Below are positions 1 to 10,083 of a DNA stretch of 64,000 nucleotides, in pieces (position 1 is the stretch's first letter; each line of letters opens with the position of its first letter). The DNA comes from Legionellales bacterium (GTDB lineage: Bacteria > Pseudomonadota > Gammaproteobacteria > JAHCLG01). The stretch is taken from contig JAHCLG010000003.1 of the NCBI GenBank assembly GCA_026125385.1, positions 62,001 through 126,000 of the forward strand. Reading direction: 5' to 3'. The notes under the pieces were generated by a model, which saw only the letters and a list, made by a program, of their open reading frames with translations, searched no databases and was not told the DNA's origin. A program made the position numbers and the translations under genes.

Positions 1-179
1 GGTGAAATAGGGTATCAATAAACAGCTGCAATGATGATGACGTGTTGATAACTCTACTTTTCAGTGCGTATCTCGCTGATTTTTTTGTGCTTCGCTATTC
101 ATTTTATTTCGTACTAAAAACCTTAGGCACTCAAAAATTAGCGAGCTACGGCTCTCGGCGAAGCGAATTGTTAATACGC

Positions 180-389
180 CTAGTTTTTAACAGATTGCTC
201 ATCGAAAAATTTTTCCAATTCCTTTTGTACTTCTTCTTTAGTTTTTCCATAGCGCGATTGGATAACACCTCTTAATTCGTCGTATTGTCCATTAATTCGC
301 GTAATATCGTCGTCAGTTAGTTTTCCCCATTGTTGTTTAATTTTACCTTTAAACTGGTTCCAAGAACCTTTAAATTGATCTTTATTCAT
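180..389 (-). CDS. CsbD family stress-response protein
   Basis: A 69-residue hydrophilic protein with the CsbD-family pattern: an N-terminal MNKDQFKGSWNQ and a central WGKLTDDD, followed by a lysine/glutamate-rich helix. CsbD proteins are small, abundant general-stress proteins of unknown biochemical role. It lies just downstream of a BON-domain gene on the same strand, 34 bases after that stop, so the two probably form a stress-related pair. The length is normal for the family. Identification rests on recognising the family pattern. Confidence 0.88.
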   Translation of the reverse strand: MNKDQFKGSWNQFKGKIKQQWGKLTDDDITRINGQYDELRGVIQSRYGKTKEEVQKELEKFFDEQSVKN

Positions 390-423
390 AATAGTGACTC
401 CATTGAATTAAAAATTTAGCAAA

Positions 424-987
424 TTAACTGTGTTTAACTTTCAACAAATCTTCCACAGATTTTACTCCATCCACCGATTTTACGACTTGGATAATATTAT
501 TTTTTATTTCGTTAGAGTTTACTTTGCCTTTTAAATAAACCACTTGATTTTGGGTTTCTATGCTAAAACCCCAATAAGCAATTTTTTTATGTGAAAATAA
601 TTTATCACGCATGAGTTTTCCTTTAATACGCGCCGTAATTCCCAAATCTGTCATTGGGCTATCGCTACTTTTAACGTTCAGATCATTGGTGTTAACGTCA
701 TTGACGCCATCGGTGGATTGCGCAAGACTGACGGCTTGCTCATACTCGGTATCGGAATCAACTTGCCCATTGAGAGTGACGACACCATTTTCTGTGGTTA
801 CGGAAATATTAAGTGGATTAAGCGTTTTGTCGGCAAGAATTTTTGCTTTTACTTTGGTGGTGATCACAGAATCGGTTAGATTCTGTTCATTTTGAGTGGG
901 ATTATCGGCAAATACCGTTGCGGAATTTATGCCCAATCCCAGGGTGAGAGGTAAAATTAGTGCGCTAGAGATAAAGATTTTTTTCAT
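424..987 (-). CDS. periplasmic protein with two BON domains (OsmY-like)
   Basis: A cleavable signal peptide (MKKIFISS, hydrophobic core, then an AxA-type site near residue 28) is followed by two BON domains, about residues 37-105 and 112-185, each with the GVVTLNG-like or VVYLKG strand motif and the hydrophobic GV..V ending. BON proteins such as OsmY are periplasmic and bind membranes or phospholipid under osmotic or envelope stress. I place the start at 987, because a GGAGG ribosome site lies immediately before this ATG; an in-frame ATG at 999 would put that site inside the gene. It is followed by the CsbD gene. Confidence 0.88.
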   Translation of the reverse strand: MKKIFISSALILPLTLGLGINSATVFADNPTQNEQNLTDSVITTKVKAKILADKTLNPLNISVTTENGVVTLNGQVDSDTEYEQAVSLAQSTDGVNDVNTNDLNVKSSDSPMTDLGITARIKGKLMRDKLFSHKKIAYWGFSIETQNQVVYLKGKVNSNEIKNNIIQVVKSVDGVKSVEDLLKVKHS

Positions 988-1028
988 GATAGCCTCCATG
1001 AGTTGGATAGTTGCTCTTCACGCTTGAA

Positions 1029-1158
1029 TGTAGAGTCTTCACACTTGAATTTTAGGCTTTGTTGTCGAGTTAACGATGCGGAGAGATTGTATTCAGTAGA
1101 CACTCCTTCGCATCTTTAACTCGACGCCTCGCCTAAAATCCAATTGTTTAGAGTATAC
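1029..1158. repeat. palindromic repeat family C, copy 1 (MITE-like)
   Basis: About 130 bases form a large imperfect palindrome: the arm around 1048-1075 (TTTTAGGC, then GTCGAGTTAA) is complementary to 1112-1140 (TTAACTCGAC, then GCCTAAAA). The inside outer end reads GAGTATAC at 1151-1158. A second copy in the opposite orientation lies at 35430-35557 with the same arms, the same outer ends and a closely matching centre. No coding frame is visible. The size and terminal inverted repeats suggest a non-autonomous element, but no target duplication was established. Confidence 0.75.
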
Positions 1159-1253
1159 TTCTTTACGTCGCTAATTCGACACCTCGACTCAAATTCAATT
1201 GTTGTGAGCGGATAAATTAAATTTTTTACAAAATATTTAACAAGTTGTATAAA

Positions 1254-1427
1254 TTATTTAACGTTTGGTCGTTTTATGAAAGAAAAAATGACAGAAACAA
1301 AAAACGCGATAACAAAAATATAGAAAATAATTTTTGCTATCCCTGCAGCAGCCGCCGCAATTCCAGTAAAACCAAACAAGGCGGCAATAATAGCAACAAT
1401 TAAAAAGATCAGGCTGTAACTAAGCAA
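1254..1427 (-). CDS. DUF1328 (YtjA-type) small membrane protein, TTG start
   Basis: A 57-residue, highly hydrophobic protein beginning MLSYSLIFLIVAII and containing the family hallmark ALFGFTGIAAAAAGIAKI, then a second hydrophobic helix and a basic end (IKRPNVK). The start is TTG at 1427, preceded by AGGAG at a good distance, which is why ATG-only gene finding misses it. DUF1328 proteins are two-helix inner-membrane peptides of unknown function, often near stress genes. Here it sits upstream of the BON and CsbD genes on the same strand, with a palindromic repeat between. Confidence 0.85.
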   Translation of the reverse strand: MLSYSLIFLIVAIIAALFGFTGIAAAAAGIAKIIFYIFVIAFFVSVIFSFIKRPNVK

Positions 1428-1780
1428 TTTTATTTCTCCTGATTTTTAACAGTAGAAACAGTCTACCACCAATCAGTTTCATTTTCAAATTTTGACATAA
1501 TTGAAAACAATCGAATTAAAATTAAACAGTTTAATTATTTTATTTTTATCACAACTTTTCTTTGAGTATCCGCAGAATAATTTTTAAGATACGGGCTTAA
1601 AGCAATAATGATTAAATTATACAATTTAAAAAATTTCGTACCATCACCCACATCGAAATTTTTCTCATTTGCCCCAAAGAGTGACGTACGAAAACCTTCC
1701 AAGAAATGCATAAAATTTTCAGGATATGAATATGAATTTGCGCCTACACATGAAAGATAGTCTTTATTTTCCACATGATA

Positions 1781-1810
1781 TAGCAAAGCCAAATGAAATT
1801 GGGACAAATT
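1781..1810. repeat. IS630 left terminal inverted repeat
   Basis: This end matches the reverse complement of 2899-2928 at about 22 of 30 positions, with the blocks AATGAAA and TGGGA conserved. It abuts the TA at 1779-1780 and includes the transposase stop codon. Confidence 0.8.
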
Positions 1811-2828
1811 AATCGAACATTTGAAAATTTTCAGTAATCAATGTTCGCAATTCTTGTTTGCGATATTTCAAGCTCTTCATAAAGCCAGTACACGCTTTTT
1901 CAAAATCTTCAAATTTTTCAAAGTACCGATTATAGAGTAATTTTTTCTTCAGATAAGACCATAATCGTTCAATCGGATTTAAGTTTGGCGAGTAAGGTGG
2001 TAAATAAATTAATTTTATTCCCATATGCTCTGCTATTTTATCAATATCCTTAAAGCTATAGTATTCCGCATTATCGAGCACTAAATAAATCCAACCTTTT
2101 GGTTGTGCTTTGCGTAATTTTATAAAAAAATCTAGCGTCATGTTTTCATCTAATTTCTTAGCAGTCATACTCACCACATCATGCGTATCAATATTAATTG
2201 CTGCGTTAATATTAACTCTACCATAACGCGTGCCAGTGCTCACATTAAATCGATAGCCTTTCTTTAACCAACCGCATTGAACACTAGGATTATGTTGAGG
2301 ATGGGCTCCATCCATAAAATAAAGACTATCCGCTGGTGTCATTTTACTGCGTATTTTATAGTATTCTTTAATAAATTCTTTTTGCGCTTTAATATCAATC
2401 TTGCCAGGTTTTGGCTGTGGCTTATGGTAGCTAAAACCTAATTTTTTTAATAATGAATTCATGCCACTGATGCTATACTTAACATCAAATTCCATCTCTA
2501 CATAAGCAATAACTTCTTTTGTCGTGCGACACGGAAATTCTTGAAGGTGCTCATCGAGTAAAGATTCTTCCTCACTCGTCATTTTCCGCTCCGATCCTTT
2601 ATGTTTGTTTTCTAGTAAACTCTTAACACCACCTTCTTTATAACATTTATAATAACGATAAAGCGTATTCTCATCCAATAACAGGGCTTCACAAATCGCA
2701 GGAAGCGACCAACCACTGCCCATCAGATAAAGCGCCTTCAAGCGATCCGCATTTTGTTTGCGCTTTTCTTTACGATGCTGAAGTTTCAGCATTTGTAATT
2801 CGCGTGTTGTTAATCTGTAATCTTTCAT
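1809..2828 (-). CDS. IS630-family transposase
   Basis: A 339-residue DDE transposase that cuts and joins the element ends at TA sites. The N-terminal part (about residues 30-75) is a helix-turn-helix region with GWSLPAICEALLLDENTLYR. The catalytic triad is visible as YFMDGAHPQHN near 168, LVLDNAEYY near 254, and SPNLNPIERLWSYLK near 280. The length is typical for a full-length IS630 enzyme, and no frameshift is seen, so the element may still be active. The stop codon lies within the terminal inverted repeat. Confidence 0.95.
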   Translation of the reverse strand: MKDYRLTTRELQMLKLQHRKEKRKQNADRLKALYLMGSGWSLPAICEALLLDENTLYRYYKCYKEGGVKSLLENKHKGSERKMTSEEESLLDEHLQEFPCRTTKEVIAYVEMEFDVKYSISGMNSLLKKLGFSYHKPQPKPGKIDIKAQKEFIKEYYKIRSKMTPADSLYFMDGAHPQHNPSVQCGWLKKGYRFNVSTGTRYGRVNINAAINIDTHDVVSMTAKKLDENMTLDFFIKLRKAQPKGWIYLVLDNAEYYSFKDIDKIAEHMGIKLIYLPPYSPNLNPIERLWSYLKKKLLYNRYFEKFEDFEKACTGFMKSLKYRKQELRTLITENFQMFD

Positions 2829-2898
2829 GATAAAAAATATATCATAATCCAGATAAATCCTTGTGATCTTTTCGCCATAGTTCGTTTGATCTATAGCT

Positions 2899-2928
2899 GA
2901 TTTTTCCCAGTTTCATTCGTGAATGCTA
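2899..2928. repeat. IS630 right terminal inverted repeat
   Basis: Read as its reverse complement it pairs with 1781-1810. It is followed by TA at 2929-2930 and then by sequence that continues the broken host gene. Confidence 0.8.
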
Positions 2929-3474
2929 TATTTTATCGTATGCAAATGAAGTTTAATAAAGTTAAGGAATTTTTCTTGCTCAGCAGTACAGTGAATTTTT
3001 TTCTAAGCACGATTTCAAATATTCAAACCTAATTTGAAGCCATTTAAGCGTTTTAATCAAAGGATCGTCCCGCACTTCAAGAGTGGGTTTTTTTGTTGAG
3101 AAAAATGCGTTATTTGTTGATGTTATCGAAAGCTTTTTGGAATTGCTTGCGAAACGTGTGGCTGCAAGTAAATCGGGAGAGCTAGGTTGCGTGGGTGCTG
3201 TAGAAGAAATAGGCGAAGGTGCGCGCGAGGATGGTAAACCGGATGGCTGATTAGATTTCTTCTTAAAATGCTTTTTAAAAGTGCTATAGCATTGTTAACG
3301 GTTGTATTCTGTTCAAAGGGCATAATTGTCGCTTCTCTTAGTATTATTATTGCGCGGATTTTATTGAGTAGACACTTTTTTGTCAAATTTTTGTACGATT
3401 AAACACGTGAGTCAACCACTCATAAACTTGCTTAGGATTAACAAATTAGCAGTAATTATTGGTTTAATCTTCCC

Positions 3475-3924
3475 TCACCGCCGCTCCTGAAAAAATTGTT
3501 TTAACACTTCGCTACAGGCTGATGCTAATATTCCGCCCTGATAAATAATGCGGTGATTCCAGGCGTAGTCGTCGAATATTTTTGCGCGGCTTTGCACGGC
3601 GCCTGTTTTGGGATCGAAGGCACCAAACACACAACGTTCAATTCGCGCATGTAACATTGCCGCGGCACACATCGCACAGGGTTCTAAGGTCACGTATAAC
3701 GTGGTGTGTTTGAGACGATAATTTTGTTGATAAGTTCCCGCTGCGCGCAATGCTAAAATTTCAGCATGAGCACTGGCATCACACAATGCAATGGGGGAAT
3801 TATAGGCTTCGGCAATAATCGCATTATCCGCAACTATCACAGCGCCCACGGGAACCTCGCCCGCTAATTTGGCTAATTGCGCGAGTTCTAGCGCACGGCG
3901 CATAAACTGTTCATCGTTATTCAT
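3475..3924 (-). CDS. tadA: tRNA-specific adenosine deaminase
   Basis: TadA converts adenosine 34 to inosine in the tRNA-Arg(ACG) anticodon. The cytidine-deaminase fold is shown by the zinc and proton-shuttle motif HAEILALR, with its HAE triad, and the PCAMCAAAMLHARI motif holding the two zinc cysteines, after the N-terminal GEVPVGAVIV strand. I start it at ATG 3924 (MNNDEQFMRRAL), giving 149 residues in line with the family; a GTG at 3942 would overlap guaA. It follows guaA by 8 bases and probably forms an operon with guaB-guaA. Confidence 0.95.
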   Translation of the reverse strand: MNNDEQFMRRALELAQLAKLAGEVPVGAVIVADNAIIAEAYNSPIALCDASAHAEILALRAAGTYQQNYRLKHTTLYVTLEPCAMCAAAMLHARIERCVFGAFDPKTGAVQSRAKIFDDYAWNHRIIYQGGILASACSEVLKQFFQERR

Positions 3925-3932
3925 GTTAGGAT

Positions 3933-5510
3933 TTATTCCCACTCGATCGTTGCCGGAGGTTTGCTAGAGATATCATACACCACGCGCGATACACCGGCGA
4001 CTTCATTCATAATGCGGGTAGCAACCATGGTTAAAAATTGATGAGGTAATTCTGCGGCTTTGGCGGTCATAAAATCCACCGTGGTCACGGCGCGCAGCGC
4101 AATCACATAATCATAATGACGTTGATCGCCTTTTACACCAACGGATTTTACCGGTAAAAATACTGCAAAAGCTTGTCCTGTGGCGTGATATAAATCGTGA
4201 CGCCGCAATTCTTCTAAATAAATGGCATCGGCTAAGCGCAAAATAGTTAAATATTCCGGTTTAACTTCACCCAACACGCGCACCGCCAGACCCGGCCCCG
4301 GGAAGGGATGACGATAAACCATATCGTAGGGTAAGCCTAATTCTAAACCTATTTTTCGCACTTCATCTTTAAATAAATCGCGCAGCGGTTCGATTAATTT
4401 TAATTTGAGCGTCTCGGGTAATCCACCAACATTATGGTGCGATTTAATCACGTGCGCTTTACCTGTGCTGGATTTTGCCGATTCAATGACATCGGGATAA
4501 ATGGTTCCTTGTGCTAAGAAATCAATTTTACCGAGTTTTTCTGCTTCTTCTTCAAAAATATCGATAAAGACTTTGCCAATTATTTTTCGTTTGGTTTCAG
4601 GATCGGCAACACCTGAAAGTGCTTGCAAAAATCGCGAGGCAGCATCCACTTTAATTACATTCATTCCTAGATGATCGGCAAAGGTCGACATAATGTGCGA
4701 ATCTTCATGCAAACGTAACATCCCATTATCTACAAACACGCAGATTAATTGATCGCCTATCGCTTGATGCAAGAGTGCCGCGACCACACTGGAATCAACC
4801 CCACCGGATAACGCAAGTAACACGCGGCGTGACCCAATGGTATCTTTAGCATGATGAATAAGCTCACTGAGAATATGCTTAGCATCCCACAATCCTTCAC
4901 AGCCACAAATATCACGCACAAAACGTTGAATTATCCGTTGTCCTTGCCGCGTGTGGGTGACTTCTGGATGAAATTGCACGCCGTAAAATTGACGCTCTTC
5001 ATCGGCCATCGCGGCAATTTGGCAATTTTTACTGGCGGCAATGGTATTAAATCCGCGGGGTAAACAATCGACTTGATCACCATGACTCATCCACACAATT
5101 AATTGATCGCTACCATCGTCTCGGGTTTCATCGACAATGCCATTAAATAGGTGTGAAGGATGGGTGATAGCAATTTCAGCATGACCAAATTCACGATCTT
5201 TTTCCGCACGAACTTTTCCGCCTAATTGTTCCGCCATGGTTTGCATGCCATAACAAATGCCTAAGATTGGGCAGCCTAATTCAAAAATTAATTTCGGTGC
5301 GCGCGGAGTATGTTCTAAAGTGACGGTTTCGGGTCCACCCGATAAAATAATGCCATTCGGTGCAAATTCTTCGAGGGTTTTTTCATCGATTTCATAAGAA
5401 TGTAATTCGCAGTAAACCCCTGCTTCGCGCACGCGGCGGGCAATTAATTGCGAATATTGCGATCCAAAATCTAAAATTAAAATACGTTGATCGTAAATAG
5501 TAATGGCCAT
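3933..5510 (-). CDS. guaA: GMP synthase (glutamine-hydrolysing)
   Basis: This enzyme aminates XMP to GMP with glutamine and ATP, the last step of guanine nucleotide synthesis. The class I glutamine amidotransferase domain fills about residues 8-200, with the nucleophile cysteine in GICYGMQ and the FHPEV histidine/glutamate. The ATP pyrophosphatase domain starts with the SGGVDSS loop near residue 235, and the C-terminal dimerisation domain ends in PPATIEWE. The length of 525 residues matches the family. It begins two bases after the guaB stop, so guaB-guaA is an operon, with tadA behind it. Confidence 0.98.
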   Translation of the reverse strand: MAITIYDQRILILDFGSQYSQLIARRVREAGVYCELHSYEIDEKTLEEFAPNGIILSGGPETVTLEHTPRAPKLIFELGCPILGICYGMQTMAEQLGGKVRAEKDREFGHAEIAITHPSHLFNGIVDETRDDGSDQLIVWMSHGDQVDCLPRGFNTIAASKNCQIAAMADEERQFYGVQFHPEVTHTRQGQRIIQRFVRDICGCEGLWDAKHILSELIHHAKDTIGSRRVLLALSGGVDSSVVAALLHQAIGDQLICVFVDNGMLRLHEDSHIMSTFADHLGMNVIKVDAASRFLQALSGVADPETKRKIIGKVFIDIFEEEAEKLGKIDFLAQGTIYPDVIESAKSSTGKAHVIKSHHNVGGLPETLKLKLIEPLRDLFKDEVRKIGLELGLPYDMVYRHPFPGPGLAVRVLGEVKPEYLTILRLADAIYLEELRRHDLYHATGQAFAVFLPVKSVGVKGDQRHYDYVIALRAVTTVDFMTAKAAELPHQFLTMVATRIMNEVAGVSRVVYDISSKPPATIEWE

Positions 5511-5512
5511 GT

Positions 5513-7066
<1,554 letters not shown>

Positions 7067-7072
7067 TTAAAA

Positions 7073-7104
7073 TGTAGGCTGGATTGGGCGAAGTGAAATC
7101 CAGG
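7073..7104. repeat. partial repeat related to family A
   Basis: The stretch GTAGGCTGGATTGGGCGAAG, then AAATCCAGG, resembles one arm of the longer family A palindromes (GTAGCCTGGAACG ... GATCCAGGATC) found at 10081, 41827, 59689 and 63546, but with a shorter spacer and changes inside. It is probably a degenerate or related unit. Confidence 0.4.
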
Positions 7105-7192
7105 ATATCAAACTAATTAAAATTTCTAACCAAGATTGAGATATAAGCCATTCGCATATAATATAAATAATTTAAAAATTTTGTTAATTAAA

Positions 7193-8485
7193 TCAAAATC
7201 CAGGAAAAATATCACTTTCATATTTAAGAGATTTAGGTTTAATAATCGCATTATCGTATATTTCACTCCATAATTTTTTATTATGTTCTGAAAGAGAAAT
7301 TATAAAAACATTCATTTGTTCAGTAAAGTCAACTGAATTGCACTTTTTAATAATGCTAGCAATGATATTAAAATAGCTTCTTTTATAAAGGATTCCAGCA
7401 TTAGAATCCGAAAATATAGTAATTTTCAGTTTCTCGAGCTTCGTTTTATATTTACCATTATCAATTTTAGAAATTATATTATCGATAAAACGACACAAAT
7501 CAGGAAGTAATTGAGTTTTTTCAATTTCTACAATTTCTGTAGCTACCACAGGATTTTCGATGATTTTTATTAGAGGAGTCTTTTTACAACTAAAATTTTT
7601 ATTATAGGGAATTTCTATAATTAAATTATAGTTATTTACGCAAATCCCGTCACTTAATAACTGTAAATTAACTGGGGAATTAATTGTAATCAAAATGGTG
7701 TCATCAGGTTCTTTAATAATTTCCACACTGGGATTTACTGGCGAATAGGAATATTTCGGGTTATTGGCTTTTATTGTTTTACCTAAAAAACACTCACAAA
7801 CTTTTGACATCACAGTACTGACAACGCTTTGTATATTATATTTTTCCTGCAATAATAGATTTCTTAGGTCATCATTATTAACAATAACTCCCCTAAGGGG
7901 ATTAGCATCATCAGGATCTACGATTAAATTAAGATCAGATGGTTCAAATTTTAGTGAGGTAATTTGATTTTCAATAGAGCAATCAGAAAGATTTTCTGAA
8001 TGTTCAATTTTTTGGTGCTTTTGGATTGCTGGATTTGCTGAAAAATAGCAGTCAATTATTTGATAAGATGATTGGAAAGTACGAGAAAGAAATAAATTAC
8101 TGACTAAATACTCAGTCATTTCCGCCATTTTTGGAGAAAAGGAATTACCAGCTGTTTCATAAGAATTATTATTTCTTTGGAAGTTAATCACAAACTCTAC
8201 GTCTTCTGCTACGGATTTCGTGGTCTGGCACTCTTCAAATTGAGTTAGCTTCAAAAAATAACTTTTTTTAGCCAGCACGGATTTATACAACATTTTACAA
8301 TTAGCAGGATCAGATGGATTTTCTGGTTGTTGCAAGGTTAAATACACCATTGCATCTTCACTAATATTTAATAATTTTTCTGGTAATTCATTAAAAGGAA
8401 TACAACCAATATCATCATAAGTACCACTCTGATATTTGTTGTCAAAAACACAAGGAAGCTTTAGGCAATGAAAAGTTTTAGGCAT
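7193..8485 (-). CDS. hypothetical protein, 430 residues
   Basis: I do not recognise this protein. It is soluble in appearance, with no signal peptide or membrane segment, rich in Asn, Ile, Lys and Ser, and AT-rich relative to guaB and xseA. The central part (about residues 150-330) alternates hydrophobic strands with acidic and Asn-rich turns, for example LNLIVDPDDANPLRGVIV. No clear ribosome site precedes the ATG. It sits between guaB and xseA, which are directly divergent neighbours in many gammaproteobacteria, so it looks like a lineage-specific insertion. An effector role is possible but unsupported. Confidence 0.7.
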   Translation of the reverse strand: MPKTFHCLKLPCVFDNKYQSGTYDDIGCIPFNELPEKLLNISEDAMVYLTLQQPENPSDPANCKMLYKSVLAKKSYFLKLTQFEECQTTKSVAEDVEFVINFQRNNNSYETAGNSFSPKMAEMTEYLVSNLFLSRTFQSSYQIIDCYFSANPAIQKHQKIEHSENLSDCSIENQITSLKFEPSDLNLIVDPDDANPLRGVIVNNDDLRNLLLQEKYNIQSVVSTVMSKVCECFLGKTIKANNPKYSYSPVNPSVEIIKEPDDTILITINSPVNLQLLSDGICVNNYNLIIEIPYNKNFSCKKTPLIKIIENPVVATEIVEIEKTQLLPDLCRFIDNIISKIDNGKYKTKLEKLKITIFSDSNAGILYKRSYFNIIASIIKKCNSVDFTEQMNVFIISLSEHNKKLWSEIYDNAIIKPKSLKYESDIFPGF

Positions 8486-8748
8486 AAGTATTTTACGTAT
8501 TCTTTAGATTATTTTTATTCAACATTTATACCACGCTTTCCTCCTTCTCGCAATCTTTCCAGCAAACCCATCCTGAGTTTAATCTGATAGGGTGATCTTA
8601 AATTTAGATTTTTGATTAAGGAATAACATTAAATTCCGCGGATCTAACCTTGGCAAACCATTGATATCAAGTTTCTTAGACAGGTTAAAGGTGCTTGGAA
8701 AAAGAATATTTGTTATAGTCACTCTTCATGCAACATTTTGGTAACGCC

Positions 8749-10083
8749 ATGATTGAGAACGATAAATTACAGCCGATTTTAAGTGTCGCGGAATTAAACT
8801 TCCAAGCGCGAGATCTCTTAGAAAATCATTTCCCTCAAGTGTGGGTGAGTGGGGAAATTTCGAATTTAGCTTGTCCCAGTTCGGGTCATGTGTATTTTTC
8901 GTTGAAAGATGAACAAGCGCAAGTGCGTGCGGCGCTGTTTCGGCAACAGCATCGGCAATTACCGTTTAAATTAGAAAATGGCTTACAAATTCTGGTGCAA
9001 GCCAAATTAAGTCTCTATCCGGCACGCGGGGATTATCAACTCATCGTCTCGCAAGCAGAATTGGCGGGAGCAGGATTATTGCAACGCCAGTTTGAGCAGT
9101 TAAAAATAAAATTACAGCAACAAGGATTATTTGCGCTAGAACGCAAACGCGCACTCCCTGAGTTTCCGCGCACGATTGGGATCATCACCTCCCCCACTGC
9201 TGCCGCTCTGCGTGATGTCTTATCGGTATTGCGACGACGCGCGCCCATGCTCAATATCATTATTTATCCCACGTCCGTGCAAGGCGATAAAGCCCCCGCT
9301 GAAATTGTGCGGTCTATTCAGCAAGCGAACCGGCATGCCACATGTGAAGTTTTAATTTTATGTCGAGGCGGTGGCTCGATCGAAGATTTATGGGCGTTTA
9401 ACGATGAAAAAGTGGCGCAAGCCATTTTTAATAGTCAGTTACCGATTGTCTCTGGCGTGGGACACGAAATCGATTTTACGATTAGCGATTTTGTCGCCGA
9501 TGTGCGCGCCCCGACGCCTTCAGCCGCCGCCGAATTAGTAAGCCCCAAGCGCGAGGATATGTTAACGCAACTCCATCTTCAATTAAGGCAATTGCACAAC
9601 TTCATCGAAGATAAAATTCAAGACTATCATTTTAATTTATTACAGTTAAGCCAGCGTTTGCGTCATCCCAAACAGTTATTACAAGATTATCAGCAACGTT
9701 TAGATTATCTTGAACGCGCTTTAAATAACGCTTTAACGCATCAGCAACATAAAACACGTGTGCAATTTACTCATTTAATTACCCGTTTTAAACAAACCAC
9801 TCCACAAAAATTTTTAGTCAATAAAAAATTACAATTACAATTTTTGCAAAAACAGTTATTACAAATCATCCGTCATCAATTGCAACAAACCCAAGATCAT
9901 TTTAATTCTTTAATGAAGCAATTACAGTTAGTCAGTCCCCTTGCGACGTTAGATCGGGGATACGCAATTGTCAGAAGTGCTAATCGTGAGGTTATCAAAT
10001 CTGCTCACGCGCTGAATAACGGTGATGAGATTACTATTTTATTAGCGGATGGCGAAGTCGATAGTAAGGTGATCAAGGAATAG
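8749..10083 (+). CDS. xseA: exodeoxyribonuclease VII large subunit
   Basis: This is the catalytic subunit of the single-strand exonuclease that degrades DNA from both ends. An N-terminal OB-fold (about residues 10-105, with VWVSGEISNL) is followed by the catalytic domain containing LCRGGGSIEDLWAFNDE and GVGHEIDFTISDFVADVRAP, then a long glutamine-rich coiled coil and a C-terminal LDRGYAIV segment. I favour ATG 8749 (MIENDKLQPILSV); an upstream ATG at 8728 adds seven residues. The TAG stop codon coincides with the first bases of the palindromic repeat that follows. The xseB small subunit is not in the window. Confidence 0.95.
   Translation: MIENDKLQPILSVAELNFQARDLLENHFPQVWVSGEISNLACPSSGHVYFSLKDEQAQVRAALFRQQHRQLPFKLENGLQILVQAKLSLYPARGDYQLIVSQAELAGAGLLQRQFEQLKIKLQQQGLFALERKRALPEFPRTIGIITSPTAAALRDVLSVLRRRAPMLNIIIYPTSVQGDKAPAEIVRSIQQANRHATCEVLILCRGGGSIEDLWAFNDEKVAQAIFNSQLPIVSGVGHEIDFTISDFVADVRAPTPSAAAELVSPKREDMLTQLHLQLRQLHNFIEDKIQDYHFNLLQLSQRLRHPKQLLQDYQQRLDYLERALNNALTHQQHKTRVQFTHLITRFKQTTPQKFLVNKKLQLQFLQKQLLQIIRHQLQQTQDHFNSLMKQLQLVSPLATLDRGYAIVRSANREVIKSAHALNNGDEITILLADGEVDSKVIKE

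Larger units (their letters stand above)
1781..2928 (-). mobile_element. IS630-family insertion sequence
   Basis: A complete element of about 1148 bases carrying one intact transposase. Its ends are imperfect inverted repeats: the left end at 1781 reads TAGCAAAGCCAAATGAAATT inward, and the right end from 2928 reads TAGCATTCACGAATGAAACT inward, with about 22 of 30 positions matching. Both ends are flanked by TA (1779-1780 and 2929-2930), the TA target duplication typical of IS630/Tc1 elements. Removing the element with one TA restores an open frame in the surrounding pseudogene, which fixes the boundaries independently. Confidence 0.9.
1535..3323 (-). pseudogene. unknown gene broken by an IS630 insertion and two frameshifts
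   Basis: I reconstructed one reading frame from three pieces. It starts at ATG 3323 (MPFEQNTTVNNAIALLK), shifts by one base at a run of A residues near 3270, and continues as a Ser/Pro-rich linker (SNQPSGLPSSRAPSPISS) and then DDPLIKTLKWLQIRFEYL. It shifts again in the opposite direction at an A7 run near 2997-3003, then runs through EKFLNFIKLHLHTIKYH, across the IS630 target TA, into VENKDYLSCVGANSY and on to the stop at 1535. With the element removed and the two shifts corrected the frame is about 212 codons with no other stop. I recognise no domain family. The gene is surely dead because of the insertion. Confidence 0.72.

Noticed and set aside
42-275. Plus-strand frame of 77 codons at the left edge
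   Set aside because: It overlaps the CsbD gene in antisense and has no protein-like family pattern.
1535-1807. A 90-codon frame as a gene of its own (TTG start)
   Set aside because: Its first codons lie in the IS630 terminal repeat; it is only the 3' piece of the interrupted gene.
3123-3386. An 87-codon frame as a separate gene
   Set aside because: Only its MPFEQNTTVNNA part belongs to the pseudogene start; the rest is the wrong frame after a frameshift.
3475-3942. Upstream GTG 3942 as the tadA start
   Set aside because: It overlaps guaA, lacks a good ribosome site, and the ATG at 3924 fits the family N-terminus.
8594-8705. Minus-strand protein-like stretch (KKLDINGLPRLDPRNLM)
   Set aside because: Fewer than 40 codons, no start codon and no recognised family; could be chance or an old remnant.
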